Assembly (NCBI GenBank): GCA_965232465.1
Contig: OZ246977.1
Coordinates: 1,488,001-1,552,000 of the forward strand
Length of the DNA: 64,000 bases
Direction of reading: 5' to 3'
DNA from: G965232465 sp965232465
GTDB taxonomy: Bacteria; Pseudomonadota; Alphaproteobacteria; JAQWUY01
Part shown: positions 1-8,068 of the stretch, piece after piece
Layout of the letters: every line of letters begins with the position of its first letter
How positions within the stretch are numbered: position 1 is the stretch's first letter
Notes under the pieces: generated by a model
The model's input: only the letters and a program-made list of their open reading frames with translations
Told to the model about the DNA's origin: nothing
The model's database searches: none
Program-made: the position numbers and the translations under genes

Positions 1-964
1 CCCCTGTGATATAAATGCCCATTAACGACCCATAATTTAACATTTGCCGATGGGCTAAGTCATGGTGGGGGTGGGATTTTAACCCGGGATACAGCACCCC
101 ATCGATACCATCCAAGTTTTCCAAAAATGCCGCCAATTTTAAGGCAGTATCACATTGCTTTTCCACCCGTAAGGTTAAGGTTTCCAAGCCTTTTATCATA
201 TTCCAAGCGTTAAATGGGGATAAACTGGGTCCCGTGTTTCTGACATAGGGGAAAAATACCTCATTAAACCAATCGCTATCATTGGTCAACACCGCCCCCG
301 CCAATGTGCGTCCTTGTCCATCGATGTGTTTGGTGGTGGAATAAATCACCACATCCGCCCCCAAATCAAGGCATTTTTGCCCCACGGGGGTGGCAAAAAC
401 ATTGTCGGCAAATACCCGTGCTCCGGATATTTTCGCCATATCACAGACAGTGCGTATATCAATCAATTGCATAGTCGGATTCGACGGGGTTTCAAAAAAT
501 ACCGCCTGTGTGGGCACAGATAACGCCTGTTCCCAGACATTTAAATCGGTACCATCAATCAATACGACTTCGACCCCTAAACGGCGAAGTAACACATCGA
601 CAACCCAAAAGCAATTGCCAAATAACGCATTGCTTGATACCAACCTATCCCCTGGGGATAAGGAGCTAACTAACGATGCGGACACCGCCGCCATACCCGA
701 TGCCACCCCGGCACAAAAATCCGCCCCTTCGATGGCTTTCATACGATCTTCGAACATGGTATTTGTTGGATTGCTGTATCGCCCATACATATACCGATTC
801 AAATTGCCCGCAAACGCATCTTCGGCATCTTGGCATGTGTCATATACAAATCCCGAAGTCAAATACATTGCTTCGCTGGTTTCGTCAAACTGTGACCGCT
901 GCTGCCCCGCCCGTACTTGTAATGTGGCGGGACGAGCAGTACTTAAATCCTTTTGTTTTGCCAT
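1..964 (-). CDS. metZ: O-succinylhomoserine sulfhydrylase, C-terminus cut by window edge
   Basis: PLP-dependent Cys/Met metabolism enzyme, expected to make homocysteine from O-succinylhomoserine and sulfide in the cytoplasm. I translated it by hand: ATG at 964-962, preceded by an AAGGGA ribosome site, then about 321 codons open to base 1. Visible marks are MYGRYSNPTN near residue 59, the cofactor-stacking region around 88-91 (ASGM), the DNVFATP stretch near 187, and the Schiff-base lysine in STTKHIDGQG (Lys212). The KHIDGQGR context is typical of MetZ rather than cystathionine gamma-synthase or MetY. It is the last visible gene of the gyrA-coaD-rhodanese run, 28 bp after the rhodanese gene; a sulfur-handling rhodanese next to a sulfhydrylase makes functional sense. 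The C-terminal domain lies outside the window. Confidence 0.9.
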   Translation of the reverse strand, partial: MAKQKDLSTARPATLQVRAGQQRSQFDETSEAMYLTSGFVYDTCQDAEDAFAGNLNRYMYGRYSNPTNTMFEDRMKAIEGADFCAGVASGMAAVSASLVSSLSPGDRLVSSNALFGNCFWVVDVLLRRLGVEVVLIDGTDLNVWEQALSVPTQAVFFETPSNPTMQLIDIRTVCDMAKISGARVFADNVFATPVGQKCLDLGADVVIYSTTKHIDGQGRTLAGAVLTNDSDWFNEVFFPYVRNTGPSLSPFNAWNMIKGLETLTLRVEKQCDTALKLAAFLENLDGIDGVLYPGLKSHPHHDLAHRQMLNYGSLMGIYITG

Positions 965-992
965 TTTTCATCCCTTAACTATGTTAATGCTA

Positions 993-1430
993 TTAAAACA
1001 CAGGCTTGGTCGGTAATGCCCGTTTTGTCCACCCCTGCATACCTTCCAAAACATTATACGATTGTGTTATGCCATATTGCGTGGCAATTGCCGCCGCCAT
1101 TTGTGACCGCACCCCAGAACCACAAATAAAATACCCTATTTTATCTGGGGCAACCGCCCGCACCACCGCCGGGGTATAATCGGGTATAAGTTCCCGTTCA
1201 GGTACGGATAACCTCCAATAGACATATTGGAGGTAAGAGGCATAATCGCGCATAAGTTCCTGTTCAGGTGCGGATACAATGGTTATGGTATGTGTATCAC
1301 ACGCTACATCCGCAATGCCCGTTTGCTGCCATTCCTCAGCGGTGCGTACATCCACCAATACACAATGCCCGGGGTTTTGGTCGATATTGTGCAACATATC
1401 TTCAATGGTTATATCCCCTTTATATATCAT
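993..1430 (-). CDS. Rhodanese-like domain protein with an in-frame insertion
   Basis: Single-domain sulfurtransferase of 145 residues. The active-site loop CGSGVRS carries the nucleophilic Cys at residue 103, and VLVDVRTAEEW (24-34) is the usual CH2A-type motif. The start overlaps the end of coaD by 4 bp (ATGA), so translation is probably coupled; metZ follows 28 bp downstream. Odd feature: residues 54-85 contain two near-copies of a motif (PEQELMRDY and PERELIPDY) exactly 22 codons apart, and a perfect 10-bp palindrome lies between them in the DNA. That stretch is probably an inserted element rather than ancestral rhodanese sequence. The physiological acceptor is unknown; sulfur delivery to the neighbouring methionine enzyme is an inference. 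Confidence 0.85.
   Translation of the reverse strand: MIYKGDITIEDMLHNIDQNPGHCVLVDVRTAEEWQQTGIADVACDTHTITIVSAPEQELMRDYASYLQYVYWRLSVPERELIPDYTPAVVRAVAPDKIGYFICGSGVRSQMAAAIATQYGITQSYNVLEGMQGWTKRALPTKPVF
1186..1276. repeat. 66-bp-period in-frame repeat with palindrome inside rhodanese gene
   Basis: Two 25-bp near-identical copies (1186-1210 and 1252-1276; two substitutions) lie 66 bp apart. Between them at 1211-1234 is a perfect inverted repeat, ACCTCCAATA - GACA - TATTGGAGGT. The 66-bp offset keeps the reading frame. A similar 66-bp offset occurs in gyrA (2011-2103). Confidence 0.8.
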
Positions 1431-1927
1431 CGATACTCCTTATTTTCAGCTCTTTTTTCTGATAATCTTTTTAACACAGGGGGGGATACAAATTTGCTTA
1501 CATCCCCGCCCAGTCTGTGAATTTCCTTGATAAACCGGGACGATACGAATTGTTGTGATGCGGACGACATTAAAAACATCGTTTCCACATCCTTTGCCAA
1601 AGTACGGTTCATCATTGCCATTTGAATTTCATATTCAAAATCTGCCACCGCCCGCAACCCCCGAATTAGCATTTTTGCCCCATGTTTTTGGGCAAATTCC
1701 ACCAACAACCCCTTAAAGGGTATCACTTGTACTTTATGGGAAAAATCGCATCCTTGCAAAGTTTCAATTATCAATTCCGCCCGTTCATTGGGACAAAATA
1801 GGTTGTTTTTTGTATTCGAAATGGCAACAGCAACAATCAAATTATCCACCACCGAACATGCCCGTTCGATAATATCCAAATGCCCCGAAGTAATGGGGTC
1901 AAAACTGCCCGCATATATGGCCCGCAT
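1427..1927 (-). CDS. coaD: Phosphopantetheine adenylyltransferase
   Basis: Fourth step of coenzyme A synthesis: adenylation of 4'-phosphopantetheine to dephospho-CoA in the cytoplasm. The 166 residues match the family's usual length. Visible motifs: GSFDPITSGH at residues 7-16 (the T/HxGH nucleotidyltransferase signature), IRGLRAVADFEYE in the middle, and MSSASQQFVSSRFIKE, the ISS-type ATP-binding motif, in the last third. Its ATG directly abuts the gyrA stop codon (TAAATG), and its end overlaps the rhodanese gene by 4 bp, so it is translated from the gyrA transcript. gyrA-coaD adjacency is seen in several Alphaproteobacteria (family knowledge). Confidence 0.96.
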   Translation of the reverse strand: MRAIYAGSFDPITSGHLDIIERACSVVDNLIVAVAISNTKNNLFCPNERAELIIETLQGCDFSHKVQVIPFKGLLVEFAQKHGAKMLIRGLRAVADFEYEIQMAMMNRTLAKDVETMFLMSSASQQFVSSRFIKEIHRLGGDVSKFVSPPVLKRLSEKRAENKEYR

Positions 1928-4759
1928 TTATACATCCTCCGCCTGTTCGGTTGTGGAATCTGTGGGTTGTTCTGATATGGATTCAAATATATCCATTTGC
2001 ATGTGGGTATCAGATTCCCCCAAATCAGACAAGTGGGGAACCATCTTTGTTTTAATAAGACCGGTTGTTGTGTCATCAGATTCCCCTAAATCAGACAAGT
2101 GGGCAACGGATACCACATTATCATCCACATTAAACAACCGTACGCCCTTGGAATTACGGGAAGTAAAGCGAATTGAATGCGTTGGTATACGAATAATTTG
2201 CCCCCCATCGGTTACTAATATAATCTCATCTTTTTCTGGATTAATATGAAAAGATCCAGTAATCGTTGTATTTTTACCCCGCATATCCATATTTTGAATC
2301 CCCTTGCCCCCCCGACCAGTTACCCGATAATCATATGAAGATGCCAGCTGTCCATACCCATCGGAGGATACGGTTAAAATAAATTGTTCCGCCTGTTGCA
2401 TATGCGTATATTTTGGCTGTTGTAATAAATCGGCTTTGACGATATCTTCTGGTGTGGCAGAATCGTTATCTTTAACCCGTAACAATGCCCGTGATGCCCC
2501 AATATATTCCGTGCGTTGTTCGCTGGATGCGTCCACATGGTTTAAAATAGTCATCGATTGCACCACATCGCCATTCGATAATTTTACCCCCCTGACGCCT
2601 ACGCTATTACGTCCCGAAAAGATACGAATAGCGGTTACAGAAAATCGGATTGCCATGGATTTTGCCGTGGCAAGCATCACATCTTGATCTTCTGTACAAG
2701 GTAATACATTGATAAGGGAATCGCCCTGTTCCAGTTTCATAGCAATTTTACCATTTGCCCGAATGTTGGTAAAATCAGATAACCTGTTGCGACGGACTGT
2801 ACCATTTTTGGTGGCAAACATGGCAAATAAACCACTCCATGACTCTTCATCTTCGGGCAATGGCATAATTGCTGTAATGGTCTCGCCTTGCTGCAAGGGT
2901 AATAAGTTGATTAACGCCTTGCCCTTCGATTGCGGATTGCCAAGGGGCAATCGGTATACTTTTAAAGTGTAACACATGCCATGGGATGAAAACAATAATA
3001 ATGGTGTATGGGTATTTTCCGCAAAGATTTTTACCACAAAATCCTCGTCTTTGGTCTGCATCCCTGTTCTACCTTTACCGCCCCGTTTTTGGGCACGATA
3101 TGTATTAAGCGGTACCCGTTTGATATACCCCGAATTGGTTACGGTTACCACCATGTCCTCCCGTTGGATAAGGTCCTCCATATCATGTTCGAATTCAGAT
3201 TCGCTTATTGTGGTACGACGGGGGGTGGCAAAATTTTGTTTGACTTCGATCATCTCATTTTGCATGATGGTTTTACGCACTTCACGGGATGACAAAATTT
3301 TCAAATATTCGCCAATTTTTTCCGATAATTCATTGGTTTCTTCGGTCAATTTACCCCGTTCCATACCGGTTAGGCGTTGTAACCGTAATTCCAAAATCGC
3401 ACGGGCTTGTGTTTCCGATAAATTATAAGTCCCATCCTCATTTAATGGATGTTCTGGGTCGTCAATCAATTTTATAAATTCGATAACCTGTTGTGCCTGC
3501 CACTTGGTGGTCATAAGTTGCCCACGGGCAATGGCTGGGTCGGACGCCCCCCGAATAAGTGCAATAACCGGATCAAGGTTGCAAATTGCCACCAACAACC
3601 CCGCCAACACATGGGCACGGTTACGGGCTTTGGCAAGCAAAAAAGATGTACGCCGAATAACCACTTCCTCCCGAAATTCGACAAATGCAGATACCACATC
3701 CAACAGGTTCATTTGTTCCGGCTTGCCCTTGTTAATCGCCAGCATATTAACCCCAAAACTGGTTTGTAATTGGGTATGGCGGTACAAGTTGTTCAGCACC
3801 ACTTCATATATGGCATCCCGTTTTAATTCGATAACCACCCGCACCCCATCACGATCGGATTCGTCCCGTAATTCGGCAATGCCTTCGACGATACCTTCTT
3901 TGACCACTTCGCCGATGCGTTCCATAAGTTTCTTTTTGCTGAGCTGATATGGTATTTCACGCACAATAATGGCTTCCCGTTGTCCAATTTCTTCACGATC
4001 GGTTTTTGCCCGCATTAATATGGACCCCCGTCCAGTGGTGGCCGCCGAATACCGCCCCTTCGACCCAACAATTATTGCCCCGGTTGGAAAATCAGGACCT
4101 GGGACAATTTCAAACAATTGTTCGGCGGTAAGTGCCGGATTATCAATATAGGCAATGCACGCATCCAACACTTCCCCCAAGTTATGCGGTGGAATATTGG
4201 TTGCCATACCAACCGCAATACCCCCCGCCCCATTAACCAATAAATTGGGGAATCTGGATGGTAATACACTGGGTTCAAGTAAAGATTCGTCATAATTGGG
4301 AATAAAATCGACTGTATCCTTGTCAATGTCGTCCATCAGCGTTTCCGACACTTTGGCAAGACGGGCCTCTGTATACCGCATTGCCGCCGCCCCGTCTTCG
4401 TCCATCGATCCAAAATTTCCCTGTCCATCAATCAATGGTAACCGCAACGAAAAATCCTGTGCCATGCGTACCATGGAATCATAAATCGCCTTGTCGCCAT
4501 GGGGATGATATTTACCCATAACATCCCCGACAATCCGTGCCGATTTACGAAATGGTTTACTGGAATCGTATCCATTTTCCTTCATCGCATATAAAATCCG
4601 TCGATGTACAGGTTTCATACCATCCCGTACATCGGGCAACGCTCGGGACACGATAACGCTCATGGCGTAATCAAGGTATGATTTTTGCATTTCCTGTTCA
4701 ATGGAAATGGGCTCAATATCTAAGTCAATGGTGGCAACCGCTTGTGGTATATCAGACAT
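1928..4759 (-). CDS. gyrA: DNA gyrase subunit A
   Basis: Breakage-reunion subunit of gyrase, 943 residues. The N-terminal DVRDGMKPVHRR segment (43-54), the HPHGD loop and the catalytic tyrosine in AAMRYTE (Tyr129) are all present. The GyrA box QKRGGKG at the start of the C-terminal beta-pinwheel marks it as gyrase rather than ParC. Two oddities. The residue equivalent to E. coli Ser83, the main quinolone-contact position, is a lysine (Lys90 in HGDKAIYD). The acidic C-terminal tail contains HLSDLGESD twice, 22 codons apart, as an in-frame repeat. gyrA heads the minus-strand operon with coaD, rhodanese and metZ, and is divergent from the saccharopine dehydrogenase gene. Confidence 0.97.
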   Translation of the reverse strand: MSDIPQAVATIDLDIEPISIEQEMQKSYLDYAMSVIVSRALPDVRDGMKPVHRRILYAMKENGYDSSKPFRKSARIVGDVMGKYHPHGDKAIYDSMVRMAQDFSLRLPLIDGQGNFGSMDEDGAAAMRYTEARLAKVSETLMDDIDKDTVDFIPNYDESLLEPSVLPSRFPNLLVNGAGGIAVGMATNIPPHNLGEVLDACIAYIDNPALTAEQLFEIVPGPDFPTGAIIVGSKGRYSAATTGRGSILMRAKTDREEIGQREAIIVREIPYQLSKKKLMERIGEVVKEGIVEGIAELRDESDRDGVRVVIELKRDAIYEVVLNNLYRHTQLQTSFGVNMLAINKGKPEQMNLLDVVSAFVEFREEVVIRRTSFLLAKARNRAHVLAGLLVAICNLDPVIALIRGASDPAIARGQLMTTKWQAQQVIEFIKLIDDPEHPLNEDGTYNLSETQARAILELRLQRLTGMERGKLTEETNELSEKIGEYLKILSSREVRKTIMQNEMIEVKQNFATPRRTTISESEFEHDMEDLIQREDMVVTVTNSGYIKRVPLNTYRAQKRGGKGRTGMQTKDEDFVVKIFAENTHTPLLLFSSHGMCYTLKVYRLPLGNPQSKGKALINLLPLQQGETITAIMPLPEDEESWSGLFAMFATKNGTVRRNRLSDFTNIRANGKIAMKLEQGDSLINVLPCTEDQDVMLATAKSMAIRFSVTAIRIFSGRNSVGVRGVKLSNGDVVQSMTILNHVDASSEQRTEYIGASRALLRVKDNDSATPEDIVKADLLQQPKYTHMQQAEQFILTVSSDGYGQLASSYDYRVTGRGGKGIQNMDMRGKNTTITGSFHINPEKDEIILVTDGGQIIRIPTHSIRFTSRNSKGVRLFNVDDNVVSVAHLSDLGESDDTTTGLIKTKMVPHLSDLGESDTHMQMDIFESISEQPTDSTTEQAEDV
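2011..2103. repeat. 66-bp-offset direct repeat in the gyrA C-terminal tail
   Basis: 27-bp near-identical copies lie at 2011-2037 and 2077-2103, exactly 66 bp apart. They encode HLSDLGESD twice in the non-conserved acidic tail. Each copy contains a TTCCCC ... tGGGG inverted motif. The offset equals that of the rhodanese repeat. Confidence 0.8.
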
Positions 4760-4836
4760 TATATTTTATATTCCTCATTATATGATATTTTAGCGTCGTT
4801 AGTATATCACAACATACCAATAAAAAACAGAAAAAA

Positions 4837-4877
4837 GTATATGTACCCCCTTTAAAATCGATTTTAAGGGCATATAC
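4837..4877. promoter_or_regulatory. Long imperfect palindrome between divergent gyrA and saccharopine dehydrogenase genes
   Basis: The 263-bp gap 4760-5022 separates divergent genes. Arms GTATATG (4837-4843) and CATATAC (4871-4877) flank an inner palindrome centred on AAAATCGATTTT with CCC/GGG shoulders. It could be an operator, a supercoiling-sensitive site for gyrA, or a dispersed palindrome. No T-run follows, so a terminator is unlikely in this divergent position. The rest of the gap is AT-rich, with ATGATATACT (4980-4989) as a plausible -10 region for the plus-strand gene. Confidence 0.5.
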
Positions 4878-5022
4878 CAATAATTTTACACAATAAAAAA
4901 TGTATTATATTACAAAAAAGGCGGTATATATTATTATATCTAATAGCAATTTTAAAATGTACAATCCCCTCTTAGTTTATGATATACTGATAAAAATTCA
5001 TATGTAATAAGCGGAGATTTAT

Positions 5023-6231
5023 ATGAAAATTGGTATCTTAAAAGAAGGCAAAATCCCCCCTGATTATCGGGTACCTTTTGCCCCGGAACAATGTGCGTAT
5101 ATCAAACAAAAATTTGCTATCGAATGTGTTATACAGCCATCTGATATTCGCTGTTTTACCGACACAGAATACACGCAACATGGTATTTCTTTAAAGCAGG
5201 ATTTAAGCGATTGTGATGTGATTTTTGGTGTCAAAGAAGTACCCGTTGACACCTTAATACCAAATAAATGTTACCTATTTTTCAGCCATACGATTAAAGC
5301 CCAATCCCATAACCAACACCTGATGCGGGCGTTAATTGCCAAAAATATCGCCATGATAGATTATGAAACTGTTGTTGCCCCAAATGGGCAACGGGTGGGG
5401 GCATTCGGGCATGAAGCGGGCATTGTAGGGGCATATAATGCCCTGCGGGCGTATGGGATACGGTACAAAAAATATGACCTGCCCCTTGCCCATACGGTGG
5501 ATGGAAAACACACCTTATTTCAGTTGGTACAAGACCTTCCCCCCTTGTCGATTCGTGTTATGCATACTGGACGGGGTGGGCGGGTATCCAGTGGTGTGGT
5601 AAAAATATTGGAACTGGCGGGATTACAAAATATCCCTGCTAAACATTATATTAAGGGTACGGACAGGGGCGTATTTACCACCCTTACCCCCAGTGAATAT
5701 ATCAAACGCACGGATGGGGCGGATATAATCGAAGCAGAATTTTTTAAAAATCCCACCACAGGATACACCAGCAATTTTCACCCATACGCACAAGTATCAG
5801 ACATGTATATATCGGGACATTTTTGGAATAATAGGTCGCCTGTGTTGTTTACCATCGACGATATAAAAAATATCGATACATTCCCCATACATATTATTTC
5901 CGATATATCGTGCGATATACCGGGACCAATTCCAACCACTTTACGGGAAACCAGCCTGATGGATACATTATACGATATAAATCGTCAAACGGGACAAGAA
6001 ATACCCCCATTTACCGATGACACAGCCATTACCATAACCGCCGTCGATAACCTGCCCAGTGCCATCCCCAGGGATGCATCCCGTGCATTTGGGGCATCGT
6101 TAATCAGCGAACTATTGCCATACTTAATCGGGGATGACGACGGTAGAATAGCCAACGGCACCCTTTGTAAAAACGGGCACTTAACACCAAAATACGCATA
6201 TTTAAAACAATATGCCGGGGTGAAAACATAA
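5023..6231 (+). CDS. Saccharopine dehydrogenase (NAD+, L-lysine-forming)
   Basis: 402-residue protein of the alanine dehydrogenase/transhydrogenase fold family. It has an N-terminal AlaDH/PNT-like domain (IGILKEGKIPPDYRVPFAP at the start), a central GHEAGIVGAYNALRAYG region, and a nucleotide-binding segment HTGRGGRVSSGVVKILELAG near residues 180-200. The closest recognised type is the fungal Lys1-like enzyme interconverting saccharopine with lysine and 2-oxoglutarate; homologues occur in some Alphaproteobacteria and Bacteroidetes. GGAG lies about 7 bp before the ATG. It stands alone and is divergent from gyrA, so the direction (lysine breakdown or formation) cannot be read from context. Confidence 0.8.
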   Translation: MKIGILKEGKIPPDYRVPFAPEQCAYIKQKFAIECVIQPSDIRCFTDTEYTQHGISLKQDLSDCDVIFGVKEVPVDTLIPNKCYLFFSHTIKAQSHNQHLMRALIAKNIAMIDYETVVAPNGQRVGAFGHEAGIVGAYNALRAYGIRYKKYDLPLAHTVDGKHTLFQLVQDLPPLSIRVMHTGRGGRVSSGVVKILELAGLQNIPAKHYIKGTDRGVFTTLTPSEYIKRTDGADIIEAEFFKNPTTGYTSNFHPYAQVSDMYISGHFWNNRSPVLFTIDDIKNIDTFPIHIISDISCDIPGPIPTTLRETSLMDTLYDINRQTGQEIPPFTDDTAITITAVDNLPSAIPRDASRAFGASLISELLPYLIGDDDGRIANGTLCKNGHLTPKYAYLKQYAGVKT

Positions 6232-6364
6232 GGCTTCGCCGTGCCAATATGCCGGTTAATTCTAAATTCGCCACACCAAAAACTTGTTGGGTAAAAATAT
6301 AGTATCACATCTTATGTACAATTTATGTACAATAAGAACACATTTAAAAGGTATAAGTAACAAC

Positions 6365-6432
6365 AAATCCAAAAATTGCTGTTTTTGGAGATATGGGTAA
6401 TGATAAATCCAAAAATCGCTGTTTTTGGATTT
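6365..6432. repeat. Tandem hairpin pair downstream of the Fic pseudogene
   Basis: Two copies of a 25-28 bp unit lie at 6365-6389 and 6405-6432, 40 bp apart. The second is a near-perfect inverted repeat, AAATCCAAAAA - tcgctg - TTTTTGGATTT; the first shares it with arms partly mutated. They may act as a terminator zone between the convergent saccharopine dehydrogenase and Fic genes, or be a small dispersed repeat. The rest of 6232-6430 shows no gene. Confidence 0.55.
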
Positions 6433-7558
6433 ATCTTTTTTGATTGGTTATTAAAATCTGAACCAAAGTATCATTTAAATAATAATTTTCTCGCCCATGT
6501 TTTGACATACTCAGGATATTCATATCCACCAGTTGTTCCAAATATCGTCCCGCAGTTTGTGGGGATACATAACAAGATTCCGCAATATACTTTATCTTGG
6601 TATATGGATATGAATATATGGTGTTTATTAAATCTTGACTATATATTTTCGGGGCGGATTGTCTGATCTTAACTTTGGTGGTCTGTATGGAATCACGAAT
6701 TGCATATATTAGGCTTGTTGTCTCCCGTGCAGTTTCTTCTATGCCTTGTAACATAAACATAACCCATTATTCCCATAAGGTATGATTATGCCTGATGGCT
6801 TGTAACAATTCATAGTATTTGGCTTTGTGTGTGTTTATATACCTTGATAAATATAAAACTGGTAAATTTAATAATTCTTTTTGCACCAAATACAAAATAT
6901 TAATAATTCGCCCAGATCACCCATTACCATCTTCGAAGGGATGAATGCTTTCAAATTGGTGATGAATAACTGCCATTTTTAACAAATAATCCCAATCACA
7001 AATTGAATCATCATTTATAAATTTTTCTAAATTATCCATATAATTCAAAATATCAGCATGTTTTTCTGGGGGGGGGGGGGGTATAAACAATACTGCCATG
7101 ATTATCTTTTAAGGAAACAGGAACCGTCCGAAACCCATTATTTATACCTTCTATATCCTTATATAACTGTATAATATTTTTATTTAACAATAAGCTATGA
7201 TTTTTACATCCTGATATCCACGCACCAATGCATCCGCATATCTATAAACTTCTTTGGCTTGTTGACTTGTAAATGTATTTGTCCTGACATCACTGGTATA
7301 CAAATCATCCGTAGTCGTTACAATGTTTTCAATCGCACTGCTTCTGCGGGCTTCTTGTAAGCTCAATGTTTGAATCAAAATATTGTCATTGGGGATAATG
7401 GCACAACATCCCTTTAATTCCGCCAATGCAGAATGTGATTTAGCCAACTGCTTTAAAACAGTCTTGGTTTCAAGGTTGTACTCCAAGGGCAAAGATGGAA
7501 TTTTATATGCAAGTTTTGACACATTTAATACATACCTTTCGAATAAAGTATATAGCAC
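6431..7558 (-). pseudogene. Fic/DOC family AMPylase, inactivated by two frameshifts and two stops
   Basis: Four adjacent fragments make one Fic protein. The N-terminal part (7558-7184) carries the inhibitory helix motif SSAIEN. A middle part reads LYKDIEGINNGFRTVPV. The catalytic part has HHQFESIHPFEDGNG. The C-terminal winged-helix part (6760-6431) has QTAGRYLEQL. Lesions seen by hand translation: loss of one A in an A-run near 7200; an out-of-frame C14 tract (G14 on plus, 7068-7081), where 13 would restore the frame; TGA in place of the arginine codon of the HPFxxGNGR motif; and TAA where WE[E]W is expected, just before MFMLQGIEETA. Intact Fic enzymes transfer AMP to protein hydroxyls. The G14 tract alone would suggest phase variation, but the other lesions make this a pseudogene unless several sequence errors coincide. 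Confidence 0.85.
7068..7081. repeat. G14 homopolymer tract within Fic pseudogene
   Basis: Fourteen consecutive G on the plus strand (C14 in the Fic sense strand, encoding a proline run). Tracts of this length slip readily in replication; changing to 13 or 10 would restore the local Fic reading frame. Confidence 0.9.
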
Positions 7559-7634
7559 ATTTTACACGCCACAAAGGCAACAGTGGAATATGCACTGTTG
7601 CTTATTCTTAATCAACTGCATGCAAAAAACCGCA

Positions 7635-8048
7635 TTAAGGAGTGTTGGCTTTTTTTGCCATTTTTGCCAGCTGTGCCTCCCGTTTGCCGATGCGTTCTTC
7701 AGTAATGCGGGCGGCTTTACCTGTGCGACCGCGCAGGTAATACAGCTTGGCACGACGGACTTTACCATATCGTACCACTTCAATTTTTTCTATGCGGGGG
7801 GAATACAAGGGAAATACTTTTTCCACCCCTTCGCCAGAAGACAATTTCCGCACGGTAAAACTACTGTGTAATCCTGCGTTACGACGGGCAATTACAACCC
7901 CTTCGAATGCCTGTACCCGGGTGGTGCTTCCTTCGGTAATGCGTACATGCACTTTTACATTGTCCCCTGCTTTGAACGCAGGAATCTGTTTGCCCTCAGT
8001 CACACGGGCAATTTCTGCTTGTTCTAGTTGCTGCATGATGTTTGTCAT
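7635..8048 (-). CDS. rplS: 50S ribosomal protein L19
   Basis: 137-residue bL19, at the 30S-50S interface. The fold is recognisable from FKAGDNVKVHVRITEG (25-40), FEGVVIARR and the YSPRIEKIEVVRYGKVRRAKLYYLR core; the short lysine/alanine-rich tail is common in Alphaproteobacteria. Start at MTNIMQQLE. It is the last gene of the ffh-rpsP-rimM-trmD-rplS cluster, 20 bp after trmD. Confidence 0.97.
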   Translation of the reverse strand: MTNIMQQLEQAEIARVTEGKQIPAFKAGDNVKVHVRITEGSTTRVQAFEGVVIARRNAGLHSSFTVRKLSSGEGVEKVFPLYSPRIEKIEVVRYGKVRRAKLYYLRGRTGKAARITEERIGKREAQLAKMAKKANTP

Positions 8049-8068
8049 CGGTTTATCCTTTCTGAAAA

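Noticed and set aside
314..1530. Plus-strand open frames across metZ, rhodanese and coaD
   Set aside because: They are antisense to clearly recognised genes and show no family signature.
7068..7081. G14 tract as a simple on/off switch of an active Fic gene
   Set aside because: Correcting the tract alone does not restore the protein because of two stops and another frameshift.
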